Source of the DNA: an uncultured Succinivibrionaceae bacterium
GTDB lineage: Bacteria; Pseudomonadota; Gammaproteobacteria; Enterobacterales; Succinivibrionaceae
Assembly: GCA_900539665.1 (NCBI GenBank)
Contig: UQCV01000044.1
Location: forward strand, 1-20,011
Length of the DNA stretch: 20,011 bases
Direction of reading: 5' to 3'
The notes under the pieces are model-generated. The model ran no database searches. It worked only from the letters and a program-made list of their open reading frames with translations, and had not been told where the DNA came from. Shown here piece after piece: positions 6,524-14,842 of the stretch; the first letter of the stretch is position 1; every line of letters begins with the position of its first letter. The position numbers were made by a program, and so were the translations under genes.

Positions 6524-7621
6524 CTACCGCGTGACCTGAGGAACTTCACTTTGCTTTACTTCTAGATGAAGATTATTAGCCTCCGCTAAAATTTGCGCAA
6601 CTAACCGCACCACAGTCATTGAGCGAGTATAATTAGTTAAGTCTTCAGCGTAACAATGTTCGTACCCAGCAGCCACAGCTTTCTCAAAATCTAAAATCTG
6701 CACGGCTAAAGCAACGTCTCTAAAGTTATTAAACTTTTGCGGATCCAAATCATATTCCGCCACGATATCTGGCATGATATCGATCATCTGCGGTTCTTTA
6801 CCTTGTTCTACCCGACGATAGATAGAAGTACGATGGTACTCATATATGGCGATATAACCATGATTACCACCTAAGTACAACACGTTAGGTAAGCTATCTT
6901 CAATGGAATATTTAACGCAAACTCTAGTATTAGCTTCATTTGTAAAATACGCAAAGCCAGATAAATCGCGAGCGTTGTCATCAAACTTTACATCAGAAAA
7001 CAACAGCTTTAAATCATTACCTAAAAGCGCTACGGCTGCCGCTAATGGATAAGCTGCGACTTCCGCTACCGCTCCACCACCGGTCATAGTATTACCTGCA
7101 AAGAATTGGCGGTCTTGGTTTTGGCGACAGCTCTTGACATCAATAATCCCCACGAGACCAATTTGCATGTGGCCATCGGTATCATCAGGCATGGAACGCG
7201 CTAATTTTTTGATAAGAGGCGAGAAAAACACATTATTAGCTTCCATAAAAATGCGTTTTTCAGAACGGATCGCATGCTCAATGTCAGCAAGTTCTTTAAC
7301 ACTAAGCACCATCGCAGTTTCTACAATAACATCACGCCCATGGTACATAGCGTCTAACGCAAAGCGAGCATGGGTGTAATTTGGGGAGGCAATGTAGACA
7401 TAGTGGGCATCATCATGCTCCCACAGGTTTAATAAACTGTCATAAACGATAGTTGAGTTAAGGTTAAACTCTTGAGCGAGCTTTTGGGCACGTTCTGGCG
7501 AACGACTATAAATGGCGGTAATTGGTCGACCTAGTTTGACCAAAACTGCAATCATCTGTCGAGCCATTTGCCCGGCTCCGATTATTGCCACCGCTAAGGC
7601 CATATCATTTCTAGAAGCCAT
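6524..7621 (-). CDS. Gfo/Idh/MocA-fold oxidoreductase with altered catalytic motif
   Basis: Probably an NAD(P)-dependent enzyme acting on a sugar or related polyol; the substrate is unknown. From the chosen start the protein has 365 residues: a Rossmann fold (VAIIGAGQMARQM, 11-23; strand AIYSRSPERAQKLA, 36-49), then YIASPNYTHARFALDAM (76-92), the usual position of the second NAD-contact motif. The next strand reads VIVETAMVLS (98-107), where most relatives have E-K-P: the Lys is Thr and Pro is Ala. The C-terminal domain follows (for example GGGAVAEVAAYPLAAAVALLG, of which GGGA-xx-E-xx-YP is typical). The start at 7621 is chosen over the in-frame ATG at 7639 because AAAGGGG lies five bases before it and nothing like it precedes 7639. 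It stands alone on the minus strand. Confidence 0.8.
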   Translation of the reverse strand: MASRNDMALAVAIIGAGQMARQMIAVLVKLGRPITAIYSRSPERAQKLAQEFNLNSTIVYDSLLNLWEHDDAHYVYIASPNYTHARFALDAMYHGRDVIVETAMVLSVKELADIEHAIRSEKRIFMEANNVFFSPLIKKLARSMPDDTDGHMQIGLVGIIDVKSCRQNQDRQFFAGNTMTGGGAVAEVAAYPLAAAVALLGNDLKLLFSDVKFDDNARDLSGFAYFTNEANTRVCVKYSIEDSLPNVLYLGGNHGYIAIYEYHRTSIYRRVEQGKEPQMIDIMPDIVAEYDLDPQKFNNFRDVALAVQILDFEKAVAAGYEHCYAEDLTNYTRSMTVVRLVAQILAEANNLHLEVKQSEVPQVTR

Positions 7622-7687
7622 AAAAACCCCTTTAACCATGTTTTAATGCACATTTCGCCTAAGTATCACCAGTGACTAACTCACTAA

Positions 7688-7723
7688 CTCGTAACGCCTA
7701 ATTAGCTCGTAACGCCTAATTAG
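7688..7723. repeat. 18-bp direct repeat, two perfect copies
   Basis: CTCGTAACGCCTAATTAG occurs twice without a break, followed by a decayed start of a third (CTTCGTTA). It lies 66 bases upstream of the start of the oxidoreductase gene on the minus strand, so it could overlap its promoter region. Confidence 0.85.
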
Positions 7724-7770
7724 CTTCGTTACATTACGCCGCTTTCTATGAAAAACTATATTTCTACTAT

Positions 7771-7798
7771 TTGACATTAGCATGGAACAATATATAAC
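7771..7798 (+). promoter_or_regulatory. Likely sigma-70 promoter, plus strand
   Basis: TTGACA (7771-7776), 16 bases, TATAAC (7793-7798). It points at the decayed gene at 7819-8007. A nearly palindromic CCTAAACGTTAGG (7798-7810) sits at the expected transcription start. Confidence 0.5.
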
Positions 7799-7818
7799 CT
7801 AAACGTTAGGAAGATTGA

Positions 7819-8007
7819 CTGTACTTCCTGGTCGTAAGACAGAAATTTACCGCTAATGTGGTCGTAGGACTCTTTGGTAATAAAAGTCCTGATTCAAACA
7901 GATTTACACTTGTAACTCCAAAGCCTGAAAAAGGTGTACGATTACAAGCTACACTTCAATCAGAACCCCACGGGCTTACCCGTGGGAGCAGTCAGCAATG
8001 TACTTAA
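7819..8007 (+). pseudogene. Decayed small gene, possible IS200/IS605-type 3' end
   Basis: An open frame (from a stop at 7816 to TAA at 8005) encodes ANVVVGLFGNKSPDSNRFTL (from 7852) and ends SEPHGLTRGSSQQCT. Just upstream, in another frame, 7815-7856 reads LTVLPGRKTEIYR before a stop; joined by a frameshift the two parts look like one protein. The end of the frame is encoded by the perfect hairpin at 7967-7986, an arrangement seen where transposon coding regions run into a subterminal hairpin. I do not recognise the protein itself. The only complete alternative is a 49-residue ORF starting GTG at 7858. Confidence 0.35.
7967..7986. repeat. Perfect 8-bp GC hairpin with 4-base loop
   Basis: CCCACGGG (7967-7974), loop CTTA, CCCGTGGG (7979-7986). 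A hairpin of this make is common near the ends of IS200/IS605-type elements, whose ends fold into hairpins recognised as single strands. No TnpA or TnpB gene is seen nearby. No U-run follows on either strand, which argues against a simple terminator. Confidence 0.6.
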
Positions 8008-8088
8008 TTATGCAGTGTCTTAAGCTTTACGTCGCAAGTTTTTACTCTCACACCTTTAAATCTTTGAGGTAGATTTACTTTAAATGGA

Positions 8089-8823
8089 TTAATGCTTCTT
8101 GTGCGCGCGCATTGCTTCCTGTTCGCTCACCTTTTTCCAGGTTACGGTGTCACGAACATAAAGTGGTAGCAATTCCTCTGGTGGCACTGCGCTATCTAAA
8201 CGCGTAGCCGCAATTTGCGCCACAGCGCCCGCATCCGGGAATCTACTTGAAGCTTTTGTTAGCTCCACGCAAGGAACTTGCGCAAGTTCAGGATAGGTCT
8301 CAAAACCAGTCCCGGCATAAGCCACCTTGGTACCAGCAATCGCTTTAGCCCCTAAGATTTCTTTTAACGCGACACTCGCCTTAGCTGGCGCTAAAACGGC
8401 ATCACTCGCAAGAGCCGTAACTTTACCATCGACTAAAGCGTAGAGGCCTAAATATACTTCCCCCATGCGCGCATCAAAAGCCACCGCCGCAAGGCTGGTA
8501 TTGGTTTCTTGCATCGCCCGCCAAGCTAAAGCTTCTAAGTCTCCGACCCCAATAATTTTAAGGTTTGAGCCTAAAGCCAAACCGTGCGCAAAGCTAACCC
8601 CAATGCGCACCCCAGTAAAAGAGCCAGGACCACGACCACAAGCTAACACATCAAGGTCTGTGAGTTTTAAGTTAGTTGCTTTTAAAATTTGATCTACCAT
8701 CGGCAACATCAATTTAGTATGTGCTTGTGGGGCCACCTCTATCTGCATGGTAATTTGTCCATCTTGATTAAGGGCAACACTACACCCTTCGGTTGATGCA
8801 TCTAGCGCTAAAATACGGGTCAT
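8089..8823 (-). CDS. tsaB: tRNA t6A37 threonylcarbamoyltransferase complex subunit TsaB
   Basis: TsaB is the partner that activates TsaD in making N6-threonylcarbamoyladenosine at position 37 of ANN-decoding tRNAs; it is itself a cytoplasmic, degenerate ASKHA-fold protein without catalysis. The product has 244 residues from the start at 8823. It shows the family's opening strand MTRILALDASTEGCSVALNQ, the AHTKLMLPMVDQIL helix (38-51) and the GRGPGSFTGVRIGVSFAHGL signature near residue 71. The start is chosen because AAGGA lies seven bases before this ATG, while the in-frame ATG at 8847 has none. It follows yoaA by 117 bases on the same strand, the conserved gammaproteobacterial order, and the two are probably co-transcribed. 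Confidence 0.93.
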   Translation of the reverse strand: MTRILALDASTEGCSVALNQDGQITMQIEVAPQAHTKLMLPMVDQILKATNLKLTDLDVLACGRGPGSFTGVRIGVSFAHGLALGSNLKIIGVGDLEALAWRAMQETNTSLAAVAFDARMGEVYLGLYALVDGKVTALASDAVLAPAKASVALKEILGAKAIAGTKVAYAGTGFETYPELAQVPCVELTKASSRFPDAGAVAQIAATRLDSAVPPEELLPLYVRDTVTWKKVSEQEAMRAHKKH

Positions 8824-8940
8824 ACATTCTTCCTTTTGCAATTGCAATATTATTCTTTAGCTCCAAAAGTTTTTAAATTTAGGCGCTCTAACTTTTGGTT
8901 TTTAACTTGTTAAAGGTTGCTCCTTTAAAGCGGTCAACCT

Positions 8941-11652
8941 TTATGCGTCCTTACCTTTATTGCGTTTTAAACGACCTAAAAAATCAAGTACCACCGGTTC
9001 GTTTTCCGTATAGGCAAATTTTGGTAACGCACTCATAATTTGCGTCCGGTATGATTTTTTCTTGGCATTTAATAACCGCGGGTCACAGATAATAACCACC
9101 CCACGGTCAGATTCACAGCGAATTAAACGCCCGACCCCTTGCTTTAAGTCAATGATGGCCCGTGGTAAATCCACAGCTATAAATGGGAGTTGATGTAGCA
9201 CGTTTTGGGCATATTCTCGTTCGGCTCTAAGGCTCACCCCTGGAGCGGGGAAAGGAAGTTTATCGATAACGACGGCAGATAAGGCTGAGCCTTGAATATC
9301 CACCCCTTCCCAAAAAGACTTAGTTCCAATTAAGATAGCCTTGCCATTATCACGAAACTTATTCACAAGTTCCATGCGATTACTGCCTTCTTCTTGTCGC
9401 AAGATGGTTCGCCTGCGTAAGGTAGGATCCTTTTTAAAAGCATCATAAAGGTATTTGACCGAGCGCATGGCCGTACAAAGCACTAAGATCCCCCCAGAAA
9501 CTTTACGTAATACCGGCGCTACGCCTTCGACTAAAACTGAAGAGTTCATCCCTTTAGGATCATCAAATTTACCAAAGATTTCAGGGACGTACAGTAACCC
9601 ATGGGTGTCGTATGAAAAAGGACTTTCTGCTAACAAAGTATTAGTCTTTTCCGGCGGTAGCAATAACTCTTGGGTAAATGTAGCTAATTGTTCACGACTA
9701 GTATCTTTATCTTCGCTAGATGAAGCGTCAGCCCCAAAATTATTACGGTTAAAAGAGCTCGTGTTAGTCACCCCGGTTCCAATCGTCGCACTGGTAAAGA
9801 CAAAGCCCGTATTTGCAAAACTACCAATATCTAAAATTCGCTTTCTAAACTCAGCCCCAGCTGAATATGGGCAAATCTGTAATTCAAAATTAACACGGTT
9901 GTTGTTTTCACGCCAAGAAGCACTACGGTAGTTTTGGGTACTATCAAAGGTGCGTCCAAAGAGGAGCTCCACAAAGTATTCTTCAATAAATTGCCCAATT
10001 TCGATCATGGTGTCACGTAGATACTCAAGTTCCGAGCGTAAGCTTCGCGCTTCTGAAATATAAAAGCCTTTATCCGCTTGGTTGGCCTGGGCTCGTTTTT
10101 TTAGTTCCGACCTTAAAGCTGAATTTATCGTGGAGCTGTGGTAAAGTTTTTCACTAAGTAATGAAGGTTTTTCAGCATCGTTATGGGCGTTGTTATTTTG
10201 ATAAGCCTCCCATAAAGCTTCTAGCTGTTGATTAGCAAAGGTGCCATAACGGTTAAATAGCTCAATAAACTTAACAAACTGCTCATGAAAGCCACTAGCT
10301 AGATTATAAGCTTCGACGCCTAAACCATAGACTAAGTTACCATCCATCAATTGTTCATTGTTCTGGCTCATGGTGGTATCAGCGCCTTTACCAACCCCTA
10401 AATACTTTTGATAACGTTCAGGGTTTTCAGGCGGAATCATGCGCTTTAAAGCTCCAACAAAAGCCTCAATCTTATCTTGTAACGCGTAGGAACAATTCAT
10501 GATTTCCTCCATCATGTCACACAAGGTGCGATCCCCGCCATAGATACCGATTAGCCTTGGTAAAAGGTTATCAATTTGCGCTGCCACGCGCGCAAAAGAT
10601 TCGGTACTAAGCATGCGCGAAAAAGTATCTTTAACCACTTGTGGGAAGTGATGAGCTTCGTCGATGATACACAAATCAAAATCGGTAAAGATGCCCTTTG
10701 GACTTTCGGTTGAATCTTTTTCGTTTTCCGCCAAATCTCGGTCTTGCTGTTTTAACTCCGCCGTACGCGTAGCATCAGCTAAACGACAAAACATCGAATG
10801 ATTAAGAATAACCAATTTAGCCTTTTTAGCCTTGTCTTTGGCCTTTTGATAAGGGCAATACCTAGTAAAGGGGCAGTCTTTAGCCCCTAAACACTTTTCG
10901 TAGTTTATTCTAATTACGGCATGGCGGCATATGGTGTCACTAACAGACTGTAATACATTCTTATGCTTTAAATAGCGTCTAAGAGATGAGATTTCTCCTA
11001 GATCTTTCATGTCCTTACCGTCAAGGTTATACATAAGCGAAGCCATATCGTCATCTTCACCGGCTTCTAAGCATTTTATGTATGCCTCGATCCTTTCAAG
11101 ATCTTTAGGTTGCAATGCAATTTCACTTTGCGCGTATTCTGGCAGCCATGGTTGGTTTGATTTTTTCTGCGACTCTGCGTTAGAGTCTTCATCTGCCTCG
11201 GCAAACATATCAACTTGATGCCCAAGTTCCTTTTCTTTTTCAATTTCAGCTTTTTTTTGAGCTTGAGTATTAATTTTGTGCCATGAGTTTTTTACTAACT
11301 TATCTAAACGTTCTAGACAAACGTAGTTAGAAACCCCTTTAATTTTAACAACGCTACATGGGTGCTTTAAAAGTTCTGCCAGTTTAGTGGTGTCTTTTAA
11401 AAACAACTGATCTTGTAGCGTCAAAGAATACGTAGCTACAATGGCTCGGCCCCCACTCATCAAAACCGGCACTAAGTAAGCGAAGGTTTTACCAGTCCCA
11501 GTCCCCGCTTCTGCTACTAAATGTTGAGATTGGGTTAAAGCCTTTTGCACCGCCTGCGCCATATCGATCTGGCCTTGGCGTTTACGGTAATTTTTTAATC
11601 CTCCGAGCACTCCTTCTTCCGAAAAGATGTAATCGATTGATTCCCCACTCAT
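8941..11652 (-). CDS. yoaA: DinG/YoaA-family ATP-dependent DNA helicase (XPD-like, Fe-S)
   Basis: A superfamily 2 helicase related to XPD and DinG that unwinds DNA 5'-3'; E. coli YoaA acts in DNA repair with the HolC clamp-loader subunit. Visible in order: Q-motif-like RKRQGQIDMAQAV (23-35), Walker A AGTGTGKT (49-56), ATYSLTLQDQL (73-83), four cysteines C112, C254, C260 and C266 that fit the Fe-S cluster ligands, DEAH (331-334), and motif VI QGVGRLIR (838-845). At 903 residues it is well above the roughly 640 of E. coli YoaA. The excess includes a charged insert (about 125-245, rich in Glu/Asp/Lys) inside the Fe-S domain between C112 and C254, and further insertion in the arch region (about 375-560) and near 640-665 (Ser/Asn-rich). 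Synteny with tsaB supports YoaA over DinG. Confidence 0.9.
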   Translation of the reverse strand: MSGESIDYIFSEEGVLGGLKNYRKRQGQIDMAQAVQKALTQSQHLVAEAGTGTGKTFAYLVPVLMSGGRAIVATYSLTLQDQLFLKDTTKLAELLKHPCSVVKIKGVSNYVCLERLDKLVKNSWHKINTQAQKKAEIEKEKELGHQVDMFAEADEDSNAESQKKSNQPWLPEYAQSEIALQPKDLERIEAYIKCLEAGEDDDMASLMYNLDGKDMKDLGEISSLRRYLKHKNVLQSVSDTICRHAVIRINYEKCLGAKDCPFTRYCPYQKAKDKAKKAKLVILNHSMFCRLADATRTAELKQQDRDLAENEKDSTESPKGIFTDFDLCIIDEAHHFPQVVKDTFSRMLSTESFARVAAQIDNLLPRLIGIYGGDRTLCDMMEEIMNCSYALQDKIEAFVGALKRMIPPENPERYQKYLGVGKGADTTMSQNNEQLMDGNLVYGLGVEAYNLASGFHEQFVKFIELFNRYGTFANQQLEALWEAYQNNNAHNDAEKPSLLSEKLYHSSTINSALRSELKKRAQANQADKGFYISEARSLRSELEYLRDTMIEIGQFIEEYFVELLFGRTFDSTQNYRSASWRENNNRVNFELQICPYSAGAEFRKRILDIGSFANTGFVFTSATIGTGVTNTSSFNRNNFGADASSSEDKDTSREQLATFTQELLLPPEKTNTLLAESPFSYDTHGLLYVPEIFGKFDDPKGMNSSVLVEGVAPVLRKVSGGILVLCTAMRSVKYLYDAFKKDPTLRRRTILRQEEGSNRMELVNKFRDNGKAILIGTKSFWEGVDIQGSALSAVVIDKLPFPAPGVSLRAEREYAQNVLHQLPFIAVDLPRAIIDLKQGVGRLIRCESDRGVVIICDPRLLNAKKKSYRTQIMSALPKFAYTENEPVVLDFLGRLKRNKGKDA

Positions 11653-11721
11653 ATTTAATAACTCCGTAATACGCGTCTTTAAAATTTAACCCTAAGTGCC
11701 ACGGGGCAAATTGCTGTAAAA

Positions 11722-11785
11722 CTTTAATCTTGCCAAGCTTTAATCTATTAAATCTTTAATCTATCAAATCCTCAATCTAGCTAAA
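11722..11785. repeat. 16-bp imperfect tandem repeat, four copies
   Basis: Units begin at 11722, 11738, 11754 and 11770. The second and third (CTTTAATCTATTAAAT and CTTTAATCTATCAAAT) differ by one base; the outer two are more diverged. Related CTTTTAAAC-type words continue to about 11860. The block lies just upstream of the yoaA start, in the region that must hold its promoter. Confidence 0.75.
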
Positions 11786-12011
11786 CTTTAAAACTCTAGT
11801 TTGGTCAAACTTTTAAACCTACCAATTTTTTTCAAACTTCCAAACTTTAAATTCAAGTAATTAAAGCGTAACTAAAATAGACTTAAGCATAGCACGTTCT
11901 GTGTGTATTTTACTGATTTTCGTATTTGGTTTCTGCCTGTTTTATAAAAATTAAACTCTAGCCTAATTTAAACATTAAATTAAAACGCGTGGTTAACCTC
12001 AAATTGCGACG

Positions 12012-12040
12012 TGGGCAATTTTACGACCTTGTATTATAAT
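12012..12040 (+). promoter_or_regulatory. Candidate promoter of the 721-aa membrane protein gene
   Basis: A perfect TATAAT (12035-12040) lies 17 bases after TGGGCA (12012-12017, four of six matches to TTGACA). It would give a leader of about 185 bases before the ATG at 12231. Confidence 0.4.
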
Positions 12041-12230
12041 AACGAACAAAAGACGGTGATTGGTCCAAACACTAAAATTACTCCCTCGTACTTGCTTGCT
12101 TCATTATGATGATATCCTACATAAGGTAACATCTTGCTTGCTAAAAAATCGGAGTTTGGACTTTTAGTTTTTAAGTGTTATGTGAAAATTTTAAACCGCC
12201 ATCGCCCCAACCTTAAGGAATGGAATTATT

Positions 12231-14396
12231 ATGACAACCCATCAGCCAAACGACCAAGCTAATCCGTCAAAACACAATTCTTACATCAATGTTTTTGCGG
12301 ACTCGGTAAAATCTGATGCCCGCACAGCTAGTCAGGAAACTAATACCGACGACCCAAGATCAGATAGCTCGGCGGAGCACGTAGTCAAAAGTTGCGCCGA
12401 GCTTCCTCATGCTTTAGCCCAAGCCGAGGCCGAAAGTAAAGGTGCGGAAGATCTAAAAGGTAACACTTCACCTTTTGCCCATATTTCTCCAGAAGCCCCC
12501 ACCGGCACCGCCGGAGATTTATCTTGGCTGTTTATCCGAACCATGGCCGTAATTGTGGCCTTTGGGGCCGGTTCCTTACTCGTTGCCACCCCAGAGACTG
12601 CGGCTGATAGAACTTTGGTGGGACTTATTTTCATCACCATTTTTTACTTAGGGCCACGACTTTTTTACCACCGCTACCAAGTAGTATATCTAAATGAAGA
12701 ACTCCGCACGCACTTTAAACCAAAAGGTTTATGGCGCCGTTTTATTTATGCCACGAGAAGACTCCTTTCCGGGCGCATCATGCTCGTGCTCTCCGCCCTT
12801 ATGGCTTTATACTTAATCGCCACCGGTTCCAAAGAAGGCACGATCATTTTAACCCTCTCAACCATTGCCTTCACCTTGGTTAACCTATTTTTAGGTACTA
12901 GAACTGGGATTAAGCTCTTTCACGCCGAAGCCATTCCGGCCATTTATCCATTTTACCGCCGCTGGACCTCAATTATCGTTGCCGCTTTAACTGCCGCTGT
13001 CGCCGCTTTGTTTTTTCAGAGCGCCCCAATTAGCTCAGCTCAAGCGTTACGCTTAGTTGGGGCGAGCCTCTCATCTTCAGGGACTGAGCCTACAGCTTTA
13101 CTCTACGACACTTTAAACTTAACCGCTGCTCTTAAAAACTACGTCTGTTCTTTAGCGTCCGGCACCGTGTGGGAACTTCCGGCTATCTTGCTTCTAGTTA
13201 TGCTCCCTTATGGGATCTTAGGTTTAAATACTGGACTTGGCATCAGCATGCTGTCTTTAAGTCGCGCTGAATATGGGTTCCTACTTGGCTCTCACCACTG
13301 GGTAAAAACCGACCGTACCATTTGGAATCGCTATTGGAAAAGCGTGGCCCTGCCAATCTTTTTAATTAGTTTCTTTGCTACCGCTTGGACTCTTGGCGCG
13401 CCTTATTACCAAACATACCTCGCTAAAAGTAAGCTCGTAGCCACAAATAAGGCCCAAACCGCCTCTTATGAAAAAATTGGGACCTATTATTGTAAAGCTG
13501 GGACCGTAAGAGAAATTTCAGCGCTCCGAAGCCAAGCTTTAACGCAAATTGACCAATTGCTCACTAAGGCTAGTAATGAAGTTAATGCGACGTTTACAGA
13601 TAACACCGCCAAACTGCCAATTTTTGTAAATTGGTATATCGGGCGCCATGAAAAGTATCCATTTAAGCCAGGCGATGAACAATTGCGTGCAGCTTTAAAA
13701 ACCGGTCTTGATTTAGACAATATCTACATTAAGGTCAATAATATCAGACGCGAACTTAGCAACAATGTGGCAAACGTCTATACCACCTTAGGCCAAGATG
13801 TGATGGCCGTTCTTAAACAAAATTCTGTTGAAGCGTCAGTTGCGGAAAAGAACCCTGATCATTTAATGGAATTTAAGGAAACTGATATTCTAGCGATCAA
13901 TACCCCGTATGGCGATAGCCATGGGTTCTTCACCCCATTTAGATTAGAAGAACCTTTACCTGACTTTACTCGTGACGTTCTTAACTCCGTAAACGATCCG
14001 AAAGCGCCATGGTTCTTACCTGTAGGTTCAATTGAAGTAGGTAACGATGCCATTCGCGATGGGCTATCAGCAAACGCTCAGTTAGCCGAAAATGACCTCA
14101 TAGGTGACGACGCCTCACGGGCCACCGAAACTGCGATTCAGGTGATCGACAAGGGAAGCTTACTTGCTTATATCACAAGCTTACTCGAAGAAAGTGCCGA
14201 CAAAGTAAACGATAGCTTTGCTAAAGGTGTAGGCCTTAAAATTGAAGAAGAAAATAATGCTACAGCTCAAAAGCAGGCTTTAAACGCTAGTGGTACAGAT
14301 GGTGCCTCTTTGGCACCAAACGCCACAGAAGAACCAGCCGTAGTAGGTGACCAAAACGCTGATGAAGTTTTAGAGCAAGAAAACCATAATGAATAG
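12231..14396 (+). CDS. Seven-helix membrane protein of unknown function
   Basis: A 721-residue protein I cannot assign to a family. Residues 1-95 are hydrophilic, rich in Asp/Ser/Ala/Glu and probably disordered. Seven likely membrane helices follow at about 98-119, 128-146, 182-199, 203-222, 246-263, 315-338 and 371-391, with basic loops (for example RRFIYATRRLLSGR, 169-182) that place the second connecting loop in the cytoplasm. A large soluble domain spans about 395-660; an odd number of helices would put it on the opposite side from the N-terminus, that is in the periplasm if the N-terminus is cytoplasmic. The tail (670-721) is acidic and low-complexity. GGAATGGA precedes the ATG at good distance. 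It is a single-gene unit with its own terminator at 14474-14513. Confidence 0.8.
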   Translation: MTTHQPNDQANPSKHNSYINVFADSVKSDARTASQETNTDDPRSDSSAEHVVKSCAELPHALAQAEAESKGAEDLKGNTSPFAHISPEAPTGTAGDLSWLFIRTMAVIVAFGAGSLLVATPETAADRTLVGLIFITIFYLGPRLFYHRYQVVYLNEELRTHFKPKGLWRRFIYATRRLLSGRIMLVLSALMALYLIATGSKEGTIILTLSTIAFTLVNLFLGTRTGIKLFHAEAIPAIYPFYRRWTSIIVAALTAAVAALFFQSAPISSAQALRLVGASLSSSGTEPTALLYDTLNLTAALKNYVCSLASGTVWELPAILLLVMLPYGILGLNTGLGISMLSLSRAEYGFLLGSHHWVKTDRTIWNRYWKSVALPIFLISFFATAWTLGAPYYQTYLAKSKLVATNKAQTASYEKIGTYYCKAGTVREISALRSQALTQIDQLLTKASNEVNATFTDNTAKLPIFVNWYIGRHEKYPFKPGDEQLRAALKTGLDLDNIYIKVNNIRRELSNNVANVYTTLGQDVMAVLKQNSVEASVAEKNPDHLMEFKETDILAINTPYGDSHGFFTPFRLEEPLPDFTRDVLNSVNDPKAPWFLPVGSIEVGNDAIRDGLSANAQLAENDLIGDDASRATETAIQVIDKGSLLAYITSLLEESADKVNDSFAKGVGLKIEEENNATAQKQALNASGTDGASLAPNATEEPAVVGDQNADEVLEQENHNE

Positions 14397-14473
14397 TGCT
14401 TAAATCCAAAAATTTAAGTGACCGTTAATTTAAGTGTAGTGTAGCTTAGCCTAAACTACCACAGATAAATCCC

Positions 14474-14513
14474 AAGGTACTTATGAAACAATGTTTCACT
14501 AAGTACCTTTTTT
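14474..14513 (+). terminator. Strong rho-independent terminator of the membrane-protein gene
   Basis: AAGGTACTTA (14474-14483) pairs with TAAGTACCTT (14500-14509), with an inner TGAAAC/GTTTCA stem (14484-14489, 14493-14498) and a run of six T at 14508-14513. It lies 77 bases past the stop codon. Confidence 0.9.
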
Positions 14514-14701
14514 GTTTAAGGTTTTACTTTCTCGGGAGCTTTTTCTCCTTTAGGCGCTCGTTTTATGAACGATAAAGTTTTTTAGGAAGCTTTAAACCAA
14601 GTGGCCTTAACTATGCTTAACACTATGCATTCATCTTCCACCCAAATTTCACTTTTATGGTAAAATTAGGCCAAGTTTTTACTTAGTACCCGACTGTTTA
14701 T

Positions 14702-14730
14702 CGAGTTAGCCAAGTTTAAACTCGTTTTTT
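14702..14730 (+). terminator. Terminator-like hairpin in the queC leader
   Basis: CGAGTT (14702-14707) pairs with AACTCG (14719-14724), followed directly by six T (14725-14730). A second stem, GTAAAA/TTTTAC, lies just upstream (about 14660-14684). There is already a strong terminator at 14474-14513 for the preceding gene, so this one, 113 bases before the queC start, may be an attenuator in the queC leader. I could not match it to a known preQ1 riboswitch consensus. Confidence 0.4.
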
Positions 14731-14842
14731 ACGGCAGAGTTTGACGCTCTACCAAAGAATACTTACTCTCCCTTTAAAACACTTTCTCTAATTTAAATTT
14801 AATCCGGAAGACTGTTTATTTCCCGGAATGAAGGAGCCTTGC

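Larger units (their letters stand above)
11653..12230. other. Intergenic region between divergent yoaA and membrane-protein gene
   Basis: These 578 AT-rich bases hold no supported gene. Beyond the tandem repeat at 11722-11785 and a promoter candidate at 12012-12040, I see nothing else specific. Confidence 0.6.

Noticed and set aside
9455..9931. 158-codon plus-strand frame inside yoaA
   Set aside because: Antisense to the well-supported helicase gene, with no homology signal or ribosome site.
14735..14775. preQ1-I riboswitch in the queC leader (AGAG...CTCT stem followed by A-rich sequence)
   Set aside because: The loop lacks the conserved C/U-rich core and the A-rich tail does not match the consensus, so only a possible attenuator is reported.
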